From contig CM019704.1 in NCBI GenBank assembly GCA_009760885.1, positions 17,213,929 through 17,277,928 on the forward strand: a DNA stretch of 64,000 nucleotides. The letters run 5' to 3'. This DNA is from Achatina immaculata. Taxonomy: Eukaryota > Mollusca > Gastropoda > Stylommatophora > Achatinidae. Shown here one piece after another: positions 47,327 through 61,400 of the stretch (its first letter is position 1; the number at the start of each line of letters is the position of its first letter). The position numbers and the translations under genes were made by a program. The notes below the pieces were generated by a model that was not told the origin of the DNA, did not search any database, and worked only from the letters and a program-made list of their open reading frames with translations.

Positions 47327-47590
47327 CCTGGTTAGTTCAATGGTTAGGTGCTTGGTTTAATAATCCGACTGTACCAGGCTCAAATTCCAGCAGTGAAATT
47401 TTTTTTTTTTCTGGCACACGCCAAAAAAGGCCCCGGGGCCCACCTAGCCTCTAAAAATGGGTACCAGAGAAATCTGGGAAGGTAAAAATGGCAAGGTGTG
47501 ATTCTGACCCACATCATACTTTCATGGAAATACGGGCCTAACACTGTATCCCTAGTATGCCTTAATGGCATGGAAACGGGATTTTTTTGT
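47327..47590 (+). mobile_element. tRNA-derived SINE, near full-length copy
   Basis: tRNA-like head GGCCTGGTTAGTTCAATGGT (A-box region) and GGCTCAAATTCCAGC (B-box region), an internal T run at 47399-47410, then a body with GGGTACCAGAGAAATCTGGG and a 3' end TGCCTTAATGGCATGGAAAC. About 260 bp. It defines the first SINE type of this window. Confidence 0.8.
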
Positions 47591-47594
47591 TGTT

Positions 47595-49319
47595 TTAGCT
47601 GTTTGAGTTAATGTAGCAAGAATGTTTACAGCGGCTGTATGAGCATGCTCAGTTCTTACTATTTAATGAACTTAATGAACAGACTATGCCAAGCAAGAGT
47701 CTGAGAAATGTTTATTATTGTTAGTGTATACCACTAATCTCTTAGAATAATATTAGCCTGTAACAGCTGATAAAGAAAGAAAAAAAAAAAAAACAAATGC
47801 ACTCTGGACACAGGGATATTCTGAACATAAGGATCAAAATATAAGAAGAAAGAGTTTTATAACAAGTTTTTTTTTTTTCCTTCTTTAATCAGCAGTTTAA
47901 ATTAAATGTTCAGTCAGACAAGGTCACGGGGAACACACACAAAATACACTTATCACCCACGGATGATTTAAAACCTTACATGGAAAACATCAGATGTGCC
48001 TTAGTCATTTTTTTAATTGTCTCTTTGTTCAGTGTATCATGAGTTAGAAGAAAATAAAAATTGACAATCACTTCCATGCAGGCACAGCATGTCTTAACAT
48101 ACTACTGACTTGTACATTATAATTGTAATTCTTAATGGTTTCCACAATCCTTTCTTTTCTAAAGGAGTCTTACTTTCATTTTACAATACATAAAATTATC
48201 ATTACTGACAAGTCAAAATAATGCTGTTAATGATCTCTCTTCATCTAAAAAAAAAAAAAACTGGATTGGAGTGGAATTCACTGCCAAATATATATATTTT
48301 TTCAAGTTTCTTTTAATAATCTATGCATTATAAAGAGACAGTTGTTAAGTGTCATTTCCTTCAAATCCACACACATCTGGCATAGTTTGTGACCAGTTAC
48401 ATGCTAGATGCAGACAACTTTGTTGCCCTGTAAGGACTGAGTTCTTAGTTCAAAACAGCAGAGTTCTATTCCTGATCCTGACATTTCTGATGATCAATTA
48501 TGTCCATCTGTCATGTTTCATTTACAGAAGCTGAGTCAAGTAACTTTAACATTGTCCTGCCAGGTATTTACTGTGCCCTTATGCCAGTGTTTTCCACACT
48601 GTGTACCAGCAAATTTTAATAATAAAAAAAATATTCTCATTTAAACTACTGTCTACTTTTGCTTATTTAAATAATTTTATTTGCATAAAAATTTTAGTCC
48701 AATATTTATTTAACACAAATTATGAGTGTGTTTGTTTTATATTCCTCTTCAAATAAAAAAAAAAGTATTAATGCCTTCATGCAGGCTCACATTTCACACA
48801 AAAAATAATGACGTGCCTAACAAAATGTGAAATACCTCTCATATTTTTCTTTTTTTATCAAGACTTGCTATAAAAATATTCACTGTTACAGAATTTAACT
48901 AAAGACAGTGTAGCATCAGCTGTAAAATATTATACATTTACAGTTAATTACACAAGAGTCCAGCATTAAAAACACAAGTGTGTTGCAACAGAAATTTGCA
49001 CTGCCATGTGTGCCACAAAGAAGAAATCGAGAAACACTACTCTGAGCAATTTAATCATTCACTCACATCAACTTTGAATTCCTTATTGTCAGCCAGTTCT
49101 AATTTCTTGTCAACTAATTTTTACAGACTGACCAAGTGGCACTGGAAGAGAAAGACAAACTGCATAGAACTATTAGGAAACTGCCTAAAGTGGAAAGCCA
49201 GTGTCCACTGGGCAAGCACATAACAAATCAATCAATTTAACCATTCACTCATATCAACCGTAGTAAAACTTAAGTTCAACTACACATCACACTCTCATTA
49301 TTCAAACAATTTGTTCTTG
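47595..49319. other. Intergenic region between convergent genes
   Basis: AT-rich sequence between the end of the C3orf20-like gene and CDC123. No gene, tandem repeat or recognisable element was seen. It should contain the CDC123 3' UTR and poly(A) site; candidate minus-strand signals lie at about 49050 (ATTAAA) and 48677 (AATAAA). Confidence 0.5.
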
Positions 49320-49451
49320 TTATCTGTCCTTGCTTGATGTGAGATGTGGCTGTTTTATGTGTTCATCAGCTGATACTTGATGATGAGGATCAGAACATTC
49401 ATTTTCATCATCATCTGAGCTGCAGTCTTCATCATTATTTTTCTGTATTTT
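49320..49451 (-). CDS. cdc123: CDC123 exon 12 (terminal)
   Basis: [43 protein letters not shown] and TAA; acceptor TAATCACAG. Acidic tail as in other CDC123 proteins but longer. Confidence 0.88.
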   Translation of the reverse strand, partial: KIQKNNDEDCSSDDDENECSDPHHQVSADEHIKQPHLTSSKDR

Positions 49452-52400
49452 CTGTGATTAAAAAGAAATCATTTTGCTAGAAATCAATCAATATATAAGA
49501 CATCTTTAAAACTTACCATGACACTACAGTACTGATTCTCATTAAGTATCTAATCTAAGTGCCATGCCGCGTGGTGTAGGCGATCATTTCTCTCCACAAT
49601 TCCCCGTCTTTTGTGTTGATTATGAGATCCGCTGGTGACCTTCTTCCTAGCCACACTGACTGACCATCCAGTAACTTCTCTCTGTGTCTTCCTCTTCCCT
49701 CAGTTTTTCCAGTTGCCACAGTGTGTCCCAATTTTCCTCTTCTCAGGAAATGTCCTATAAATCTCACCTGTCTGCCTCTGATGTCTGCTATAATTTGCAT
49801 TATTAAGTAACATAAGCTTTACTCCTCCCCACCAACTTGGAGGAGCCTGCCTTTCTACCAGACAGATGATGGAATGACTTTTCTATACACAGAGATCAGC
49901 TGTGAATATTTGAACAAACAACAGCAGACCAAAACAGGCACCCAGTTACCTTGCAGGCTAATCTCTTTAAACAAAAACTAAACTATGTATAATCTGAATG
50001 GATGGCAAAAGGAAACCACAGCCATATTTTCATCCCCACATGAGAAATCATGCTTCAAATATGGAGAAACATGACAGACAGTTCTATCCAGCACAGCATG
50101 TACTGAATGAATCACATGATGTTGACTTATTAATGGGACTGAACTTCAGGTTATATATTTTCCCTTCATTCACTGACAGCCAAGTGTCAGGCACATGTGC
50201 CAGTGCCTTCACCATGAATTCAGGTATTTTCTATCTTTGGAGCCTTTATTTCCCCAGCATGATGCACCAGATACCTGGATATAAGGCTGAGACAAAAATA
50301 CTCCCTGTGTCACAGGTCCTGGGATCTTTTTATCTTTTCTTTGATCTTTCTTTTCTTTGGAGCTGTGCATGAAAGACTCCCCTATTCTACATTTTTCTTT
50401 CTTCTTTCAAGGTTCAGTCTACTGTCTGTCCCAGATGTCTGTTAATTTTAAAAAAAAACTCTGCTGTATGAAAATTTCACAACAGATTTTCATTCTTTTT
50501 TTTTTGTTTTTTTGGTTGTAATTAGGTAATTACATACAGATTACATACACAGAAAGAGCTGTTTTCAGAACCAATGTAAAGTAACCATAGCCCTATTATA
50601 CTATGGCGGCACGTATGGGATACTGTGTTAAGTGCCCATACTTTCCTTGACCTGTCAGCACATTAGAGGGTGATGTGATCAGTTTCATGCCTGGCTGCCT
50701 TTCCTTCACCACACTCCAAAAGAACCCAGGTAGCGATTTCTACTGCTGGGTGACTGGGGCACCTCCACCTGGATTCACACCACTGACCTTAGCCACCATG
50801 AGGGACTAGTGAACTAACCAATTTGCAACTCAGGCAGCATTCAGAACCAACACAGCCATAGTTTTAGAAAACATGTTTATATTTCAGTACATTCTGAACC
50901 TCGTGTCTTCTGTCCTTTAATTTGCAACAACAAAGTGAAATGTAACCGTGCTTTCATAATCTTCCACAGTAATGATGTTCTGAGAATTCTCTTTCTACAT
51001 TCCATGAAGATTAACATTCTTTATGACACCCGATTATTCCATGTGAATCTTCTTGGGACTTGATAGGGTGCAACTGTTTCTATTCTGAAATTGTAAGACA
51101 TTTTCCTCAGTCAGGAATAACTTTTGACTTCACTTTCCATTGACATATCTTCTGTAGTGTTCTCCCATATACACTACCACCAGTTTTTAACTGCCCCCAA
51201 TGAGGATCTGATTGTATTCAGTCACATGAGTTGTAACTATTTTTCTTACTCATCTCTTATATTTTGATCTGAATTTGGATCTAGCGGTCTCTTTATCACA
51301 GAAGATTTATGTACTTTCATTAAAGCAGTTCTGTGGCTGAAGTAGCTCCATTCTTTCAAGAAATCTGTGCAAAGACTGCTTTTTTTTTTAACTCTTTCCG
51401 TGCCACAGGAAGAAACGCGGACGTTCAGTTGGATGCCGAATTAAAACCGCGGGTCTTGATGTGTTTAGGGGGTATAGTTGTAAAATGGAATGGAAAACAG
51501 CATTTCCATGTACTTCTGTGTATATGTTTCAAAATATAACTAAATGTATGAAAATTTCATAAATGCTGAGTTTTTTAGGAAAAAAGAAGTAATGTGATGT
51601 TTTTAGACAATGATTGTGCCCAGTTCACCATCGGCTAGGTCTAGATCTACACTACTTATCATATGAGATGTGTAGATCTACTTGTCGATCTCGTATTGTG
51701 ATTCTATGTTGCCTTCTCGCTAAATTAATGTCTGAAATAACCTCCTAACTACTTCTCGAGTCGTCTAATATGTCTAGATCTACTTGGGATACATTCAAGA
51801 GCAGTGGAGTGGTCACAGGCCATGTCCATACCCCTATCTACATCATCAAAAATTGAAAATTTTCCTTGTTTCTCTTCTTTTTTCTTGCTCGGCATTGTTT
51901 GTAACTAAGCACTCTTTCACTATTTTGAAAAGTGTCACCGGAAACGCAGTCAAAATATGTACAATCTAAATGTTACACCGGTTGTTTTAATAAAACAAAC
52001 CAAGAGTTGCTATATCGATCAATGGCACAAATCAGGAAACTGGAAGGGTCAATATAGTGACCAACATCACGGGACGAGTTAAACAGCAGAAATATGGTTG
52101 CCTGGAGTGATGGCGAAGATGTTTTATTTTTTCAGCTTTCAGAAGTTTCTTACTGCCAGGTTAGATTGTCTTATATAACAGCTTATATAACAGGCTGTGG
52201 ACAAACACTTTTCTTCCATGCCCTCTTCTAGGGTAATACCACAGTTGTAGATACATTATTTATGATCGAGATGGCTTTAATTCTTAACATAAGGCTTCTT
52301 TTTTTTAAATATATAAATATAATTTGAGTAATTGAGTGACTACTCAGTTTGTACTTGAAGATTGTGGCCCTAGGTTGATATGTTGTATTCTAGTGATTAT

Positions 52401-55400
52401 CCTACACTGCTGATACATACTGTCAGGGTACAGGAGTTTCCTACACTGACAACAGAATTAGCAACCCACAGCTGACCAAAACCTTATAATTTCCTCCAAG
52501 TGTTTCTTGGAAATAGGTTGTATTACGACAACCAGGCAAATGATAGCGCCGGCTGGAGTTTACTAAAAAAAAAAAAAAAACACAACAAACAAACCTGGCA
52601 CAATCATTCAATCTCAGGTCACTGTCCACTCTTTTCTACAGCTCAGAAAACACAGAATTATATGGAAGAAGATTATCAGCACAACCTAAAGTTAACAATA
52701 TCACTGCTTGGCCAGAGATAAAATCTCTTTGTTTTAATCATTTAAAAGAATAAAAATGTATATTATCTTCCTTTCTGTGTAAATATTCAAAGCTGAGATT
52801 TTTATTTCTCAAAATTTAAATAAAGATGGTGCCATCATGAAGTTTTAATACTTTAAGAAATGCTGCATGAATGAACAGAGACCAAGCAAGTTAACACATA
52901 CCATCTTCATAAGATCCATTAACTTATAGGGGTCTTCACCAGCTGCCAAATCTCGGATGTCCTTCGGCAAGGCATAATTTGCATAATCTGAGCTTATTAT
53001 ACCCTCCTCACTCTCAACACATCGAAAGTCTGGCATCTGTAATGTAAGAGGGCCACTGGTGGTTTAAAAACTGAGACTGGACAACAAAGGATAAGACATA
53101 AAATGGCTTAAAACAGAAGTGAAATTTTTGCAAGAATTTTTTTTTTTTCAAGCAGATTTTTTTTTTCACCCGAACAATTTACCTGACCCACATCACTCTG
53201 ATAGGAAAAAGCATTTTACAATTTGTGTAGGTAATGCAGCCTTGAGAATTTAACTGCTGGCTTTCAAGAAGCAAGACAGATCTTGTCATTTTTGCTATGG
53301 TGTGCAAAAAAAAAAAAAAAGTAACTGAAAACAAGGGATGTAACCATAGAAAAACATGAAAAAACCTGAGGATGGGTATGTCTTTTCACATATTTTTCAA
53401 TGGGCACATTTCTTACTTTTCGACTCTCCCTCATAGTTCAACAGTTCAAGACTGTTATAATCTTGCTAACTTCTTCTCTTTGTATTTCTGTATATGTACC
53501 TCTCACATGAGAGTTTACTTGTCAAAATCTGTTCTTCCAAATATGGTCACTTTCAATTCAAAGCAATTAATAATTACAAATCTGATGTCATTTTGAAAAA
53601 AAAAAGAAAAAAAAAACTAACCTTTCATTCCACACATACCTGCTCGGTGCCAATGTCAAAACTCTGAGTCGCCAGAATGTCCAGGTCCTTCCATGTATAC
53701 AACAATGAATCAGTAACCATGCCCCATGGGTTGAAATCTACCAGCATTACTCTTCCCTTTTTTAAAAATGAATCACTTTTGAATATATAATCTAGCTATT
53801 AGTTTGTTTAAAATTGTTTACTTCTTACAGCTATGAACTAGGAGCTCTTGGGCAGCTGATGACATGGTGAAGAGCTTTGAATAAAGACATCACATTCGAA
53901 GAATATTAAGTTACAGTGGCTTTTGCAGATCCCTGGAAGGAATCTGCAAGGAAGACTTCCCAGCAGGCTCCACCATGACACCAGGCATGTGTTTATCCAT
54001 CAACTGTTGACCAGACCAACAAATCACAACATGTCATAAGAAACATCTTGTGGAAGGAGGACGCGGTCAACCAATTGGTCCCAGCGACAGCAACATTCCT
54101 GACAAATGTTTCTGAATGGGACCCGCCTGTCCACTTTTTCACCCATTTTTTTTCATTCATTTATCCAGATTCCCACAAAACAGATAAATTTAATAATGAC
54201 ATTTAACATCTTTATTCTGTATATAGTTAACTCTTTCACTACAACACAACACTGGCGGTGGCAATAGATCTTGCACAACTATGCAAATCAATGCTTACAG
54301 TGATGTTTAGGCAAAGTGTAAATAAAAGTAAAAAACAGCACATATATAACACAACCCACACTTTTCAATTATAGAGTATCTTCTTTCCAGTTATTTCCAA
54401 CAGAAATTTCTCGTCAAAATTTATTCCAGTAGAGCATGGAAATTAATTCAGGAGTTAAAAAGAGTTAAACCATTCATTCACTTTTTAACTCACCAACTTA
54501 CAATTTATTGTTTATAAAAAAAAAACAACTAATGTTCACATGTAAACTATGCTGTGAACTGTGGTTCTTTGCAATGAAGCATTTAATTCCCACAAGATTA
54601 CACAAGTTACCTGGTTAGAACGAACCACATCAAAAACATCTGTGAAAGAAAGTAAATAAGTTGATGAAACTAAATAAGTTGATGAAACTAAATAAGTTGA
54701 TGAAAGTAATATAATTAAACATTAATAATGAGTACTTTTAATCTTTCAAGTGCTGATCAAGACATTCATGCCATGAATGAACTTTTTTCACTCTGAATGC
54801 AGCATTATGATGCTGATTTTTATGTATATTCAGTTTTAACAACAGATACTTGAACTAATCTACATCTTTTAAAAAAAAAAAAGCCCTTAAACTGCTTCTG
54901 GAGCAAGTGAAATAATTTTACCTCACTTTTCTTACAACCTGTCAGTCACCGAGTATATTTAGTTTTGCAAAACTTTTAAGGGAAGTTAGATTATGTAGCA
55001 ACTAACTTGTCAATAACGATGGGAGACAAAATGAAAATAGGAGGTTTACTTCAAACTGAGTACAGATACTAATAAAAAAAAAATTCATGTGCTTAGATAC
55101 TGATGAAAAGAAAACAACTCATTAATGAAAAACAAATAGTTTAAAAAAAAACATTACATAGTAAACAACATAAGCTTAAAACAGAAATAATGAAAAAAAA
55201 AAAAAACAGGCAATAAAGTAACAAAGGACATTGTCTGACACAGTTAAACAGGCAATAAGATAAATACAGAGCTTGTGTGACAAACTTCAGAAATGCAAGA
55301 GTATACTTACAATCAGAATCAGGGAACTTCTGTGATATTTCTTTATTAAAGAATCTGAGAACATCCTTTAGAATCTCTGACCTGTCCTGAATAATGTGGG

Positions 55401-58400
55401 GATAAAACTTGGTGCCGTTTCTCTGGCACACACCTGAAAGATAAACATGAATGGGAGATGTATAAGAGTACAGTGACCTACTGTTAAGTGCTTTTACTGC
55501 TGTGAATATTAGCCAAAGAATGTAAAAAATAATTTAAATTCTGTTCTTTTTAAAATATCTTAAATGTTTTCCTGGGTATTTTTGATATTATTAATTACGC
55601 AAAATCTTTAAAATATTAAATATATTCACAGCAGTTCAAATTTGACCTTTTGCGTGTATGTTATGCATTCTCTGTGACGAACAGAGAAGGTCTTACTAAC
55701 ACAAGAAGAGTTTTTAAGTGCAAGTCTCTGTATCCTCAGCTATACTCAGAACATCCTAAAATATTCACACAACTAAATTAGTTCTTTAAACCAATGATAC
55801 GCACACCCCCTCCCCCACCATATTTTTTTTGGGACTGTCAATATCAAAAACATGAAACCATGAAACTGCATGTGGCAAGTCTGCATATGGCGGGCTCCTG
55901 CTGTAGTTAAAACAAAAAAGCAGGAACAACTTTATTAATTAATGAGCGCACAGTTGTTACCAATGTAAACGATTTACCTATCACTCTGTTATGATACACA
56001 AAACACCTGAACTCTGTGGAAGGGTCAGGCGGCTGCCACTTCTTGAGCACAAGAGCATACGAAACACGTGGAGATCCTTGCTGGTTGCCATCACCACAGT
56101 CATCACAATGAATGAATCTGACAAGAAGACGTGAATACAAGTATACAGTATTTGTGGATCGCCTGTGAGACACCAGCGTAAACAGAAGATGCCATATTAA
56201 AGCTGAACAAACCATAGCTTAATGCTAGCATCAGGGTTAACAAATCAGTTGACCAAAGCTCTCTTCTACATCAAAATGAGAAGGTAAACCCAGTCCTAAA
56301 AATAAGCCACACCAAAGTCAGATGTGCCAGGCTAAAAGGTGCAAAATAATCACAGCTGCAAACTGTGACGACACAATGTAACAAATGCCCATTTGATGAC
56401 AAACACAGAAGAAAACACCAGTCATGGGGAAAAGAGTATAACAGAATGTTGCTGCATCAAGGTTCTAACAATAATAATAAAAGAAAGGCAGCTACTGATT
56501 ACAAGCTGACACTCTTTCAGTTTCTGAGATGTGGCTTTCTTGACTTCCTGAGGTAGTACAGCCCTCACACCCCTCACTCTGAAGTGTGGATACTTGATTT
56601 CTTTGAGTTAATACAACTCTCACTTTTGAGGGTACAAGCCATGATAATGAAGCTTCACATGATAAATGTCATCACATCTTCAAGAGTCTCTCATATGTGC
56701 ATATGTGTGCAAGGTTGCTAAATTTGCTTTCAGTTTTATGCTGAAGCAAGCAGCACTAACAGCCCCAGCAACAGTAGTAGCAGTACCACTAGCAGTAGTA
56801 GTAGTAGTAGTAGTGACTGCAACAATATGCTGTAGTGACACAGTGACAGCAGCAGTGGTAAGGGTAGTAGTTTTAGTTTCTGCACTTACTTCTGGCCAAC
56901 GGGATGTTCACACTGACATTAATGGAAAACAAACTGGCATAAGGAGATCATTAACTTTTACACCAAACTTCATTTCATTCATCTTACGGTTGATCCAAAT
57001 CATGAGCAATAAACTCTGAACTCTTCAACAACAAGTAAACATCACTGGGACAGGTACACATCAGAGTTTTGTCAAAAGCTATCCAGCTAGCATCCTGGAA
57101 AAAAAAGAAGGAAACAAAACAATTTTTTATCTCATGACAGCTCTACCACAAGGACATAATTCTTAGCTGCTGCCATCCAAAGATTTAGATTAAAAAATCA
57201 AAATACGCTAGAAAAAAAGAAAAGAATTAATGAACTATTCAGATGGTGCTACATATGGAAATATACTGTTACTTTCATCACAAAGGAAAACTTGATCCTA
57301 TCTTATAATTTCATTATTTTACACATCCTTCCAATATGCGTAATGTCTGTACTACATTTGTTTGCATATTTACCATATCACAATTAATTATATCATATAA
57401 TTTCAGTGTATGATGATTAAAATGGCTATTTACCAGGTTTGAACATTTTGTTTCAATCTGTATTCCCTTGGCCAGATAACAATAGAATTTTCTTCATCAG
57501 TTCATTGATGTATAAGTCTTAACAGTTAAGTTCACACTGGCATGGTAATAAAATCCTTGGACTATATAAGGCAACATGTGAATCTGCTTCCCTTGATTCT
57601 GAAGAATATTTTCCAAATCAGCTAACAGATAAAGACAGATCAGCGAGCTCAACAACCATCATGAAATAAAATCAATTTAAAAAAAAAAAGGTAGTAAATC
57701 CCAGTTTCCATACCATTAAGGCATTTTGGGGATATGGTGTTAGGCCCATTTCCAAGACCTTCAGCGCATGAAAGTGTGATGTGGTCAGTACCACATTCTT
57801 CCCAGATTTTTCTGGTACCCATTTTTAAGAGGCTGGGTGGATCCTGGGGCTTTTTTGGTGTGGTGATACCAGAAAAAAAAACTATAAAGATAATTATTTA
57901 TGTCCAACCTTCGGAGAACTCCAGTTTAATTTTGGAAAAACTCGACCTCCTAAAGATTTAATAGCAGACTTCACTGTTTCATCAAATTCACCAAAATTTG
58001 GTGCCTATGTGAATAAGAAACAAATTCACCATTTATTATTATGGCTTAAAATTTTTAATCCATAAAAATAACAACCATATATATATGGCAAAATATCTAA
58101 ATGGAACAAATAATCAGAAAACAGGTAAATCTTGTAAAAATGAGTTAATAAAAGTAACATGCAGGAAATTATACAAGGAAAGGAAAAAAATTCTATATTA
58201 AAAGGAAAGGAACCCCCCCCCCCCCAATGCAAATAACCATCTTGTGTTTCTACAAAAGATGACTAATTTAGAGTCATATGTTATGTTTATGCCAAAAGTA
58301 TGATACAGCAAGAAACAGAAAACATGCATATCTTTGCATATTTGCACACAGGACTTCATGTTGCATGTGCACAATAAACATACTTTCTGGAAGGGGAGCA

Positions 58401-61400
58401 TATTTTCTGTTTGTTTCTTTTCCTTTCAGTTTTTTTGTTTGTTTGTGTAACCTTCATTCTTGAAGAACCCCTGGTTATACCACACAATTGTGTTTCATGT
58501 CTTTTTTTTTTTTAAAATTCTTCTGTAAAACTTTGCTTTCTTTTTCTGCATTTTGTTCTCATTACTTTCAATAACAAATAAGGAACAAAGATGGCTGTGC
58601 TAGAGTGATGGCACATTGTCAGGGCAACGAATCACAACTGTCTCATCTCTCTGTGAGAGATAACAGAAAGGATAACTGCGGTAAAACTGGTTCTAGTAAT
58701 GAATGTTGACAGAGGTGTATGGTTCAGTTTTACAAAAAGACAGACTGAGTGAGGAAAGTGTATAGAAACAAGAATGGCAGAAAGCAAGGTGAGCACACAT
58801 AAATGAAAAACATAGAACAATCCAATATTTCAGCAGAAGCCTTTTTCCAAGGATCAGATACAAAAACAAAAGCTTTGAGCCCTTCTCTCTTACAAGGAGG
58901 ATATCAAAAAGTGAAGTTTTTAATTTTTCATCTGTTTTTTTATTTGGTGTTTTTATGTTGTTTTTTTTTTTTGGTGTTTTTAATCTGTTTTTTTTTGTGT
59001 TTTTATCTGGGTTTTTTTTTGTTTTTATCTGTTGTTTTTTGTGTGTATTTTTATCTGTTGTGTTGCTTTTTCTTTGTATGTGATCCTTGAAAAAAGAAAA
59101 AAAAAATCAGCCAACACAGAAGGTATAAAACTCTAAAACAGGATAAGAACAGTTTTAACTTTTACCTCTGCTGTTTCTGTGCTGCATGGGCTAGACCAAT
59201 CAGCCTGAAATATTTAAAAATGGTCAAATAAAGTTCACTAATTTCATGCACATGATTAACAGGGGTTTTTCCTTTTCGTCTCTCATGAAGAATAGAGCTC
59301 AAAACTTCTCCAAAAAATGTTGTTATATACGTAGGGTGCTCCATTTTTCAAAATGTGCTGCTGTGGTTGTGTCATGCTTAGCGCACCTGCTTGTCAATCT
59401 GAAGACCTCTGGTTCAATTTCACACTCTGGCAGTTCTCTTTCTGGACCAAATGGCACTGGGTCAACCCAATCTTCAAAAATAATAGGTACCTGGGGTTTC
59501 CTAGGACAACAAAGCTAGTGAGGACAGGTGCTGGCATCCAAACCTCAAATGCTGTAATGGCCTAGAAATATGAAGGTACTAACAACTGATCCTGCTTTTT
59601 TTTTCCAAAATGTTCTTACATAATGAAGTGGTGTATCTGTAACTGAATCTCTGTACTCTCTTGAAAACCAGTATGAAGATATAAGTATCAATTAAAAAAA
59701 AATATGCTGTATTAATTATCGCAGTTTGGGATTCTTAATATGTTTATTATTACATGGACAGCAAAAATAACTAATGAAGAATGTATGAGAAGAGCTGGAG
59801 AGACAAAAAAATCTTAGATAAGAGAGAGACAACGTACTTTCAAAGGACATGTAATGAGAAGAGGGGGGGCATTGAAAATATTATAACAGGAAAAATAGAG
59901 GGAAGAAGATCAAGAGGAAGACCAAGAGAAATGATACTGGACAGTTTGACGGGATGGTGTGAGAGGAGATCACCAACTGAGCTGATGGCCTGCATGAAGG
60001 ATCGTGTACTCTGGAGAAGCATAATAGCCAACACCAGTCAGCACGGCACCTGATGATGATTATTATTATTACAGTTTTAACTAATAATATAACATATAAA
60101 TATATGAAAAATCTCATACTGTTAACATTTTTTTTTAAACCCTGAAATTTTTTTTATGCATAAATTTTGACATACCTCATACATTTTCATCAGTTCATCA
60201 TCCCTAAGATCTTCATCATCTTCATCACCATCCATGGCCAGATTTTTTGACTTAGTATAAAGGCCATGTTTTGAGCTAAGAAAAAAAAGCCAAAAATATA
60301 ATATATATTATACATATAAGTCGATACAGTAATATGAAGCTAAAGATGCTACTCCAATTTCTTCTTTGAAACTGAGGCTAGAGATCTGACAGATAAATTT
60401 ACTCTTCTGAAATCCCTCTATTGCTGCCAGGATGAAGGGCATATTGTTATGACTTTTTCTGCTGGTAAGAGCCTGAGGAAACTGGCTTAACAACAGAGTC
60501 CATCATTGAGGGGGAACATATCTTTCCTTGTCCCCTTTAGTAGGCTTTAGAAGCACAAGAATGTTTAATGTGAACACCAAGTATGGGCAAGATTGAAGAC
60601 CAAGTAATGGCAAAACTGAAGACCAAGTATGGGCAAGATTGCACACCAAGTATGGGCAAGATTGCACGCTAAGTATGGGCAAGATTGCACGCTAAGTATG
60701 GGCAAGATTGAACATCAAGTATGGGCAAGATTAAACAGCAAGTATGGGCAAGACTGCACACAACCAGTTTCATATTCACTATTTATGGTTCCAATACATC
60801 AGCACATGAACACTAAAAGGGTTACAAAAAAAAATGAACACATTTTATTTTCAAAGTGCGAAGACCTGGATGCACATGACATTTTGCCCTCATCTCTCGA
60901 CTTTCTGTAACAAATGTTCAACATCAGCATTTTTTTTTTTTAAGATCAAACCACTCTGGGTTATGGGCTGTGGATCCCTCAAAAATCCTTCCTTGATCTC
61001 TGGGGAATCCATGGACCCCAGGTTTAGAATCACTGCATAGACAATATCATGTTATAACTGCTAGGACAACAAGAATATTTAACTCATTTTACAATATATT
61101 TATAACCATGGAGGCAAAGTGTTGGACAAAAGAGTTACAGAATGGCAGAACAAATGAGAAGATGGATTTAAAAAAAAAACCAGCTTGTTCAAATGAACCA
61201 TTAAAGTACAATGTGCTAATAATGAACAATAATAAAATATGAGTACTTCTCTGGTAATACAAGTCCATCTGTGTGTAGATATCTAATGAAAGTGTCTGGC
61301 AGTGGAATTATGATGCTGAAAAATACAAAATAAGCAACATCATAGTTCAAGAAATCTGGCAACATTTTTTTCATTACTTATAAGTAATGGTTCTCTCTGG

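Noticed and set aside
49998..50372. 124-codon plus-strand frame
   Set aside because: No recognisable motifs, antisense within a CDC123 intron, no supporting splice or repeat evidence.
60629..60910. Repetitive protein frame (KYGQDCT / QVWARL units)
   Set aside because: The periodicity is that of the 23-bp minisatellite; there is no host gene signal.
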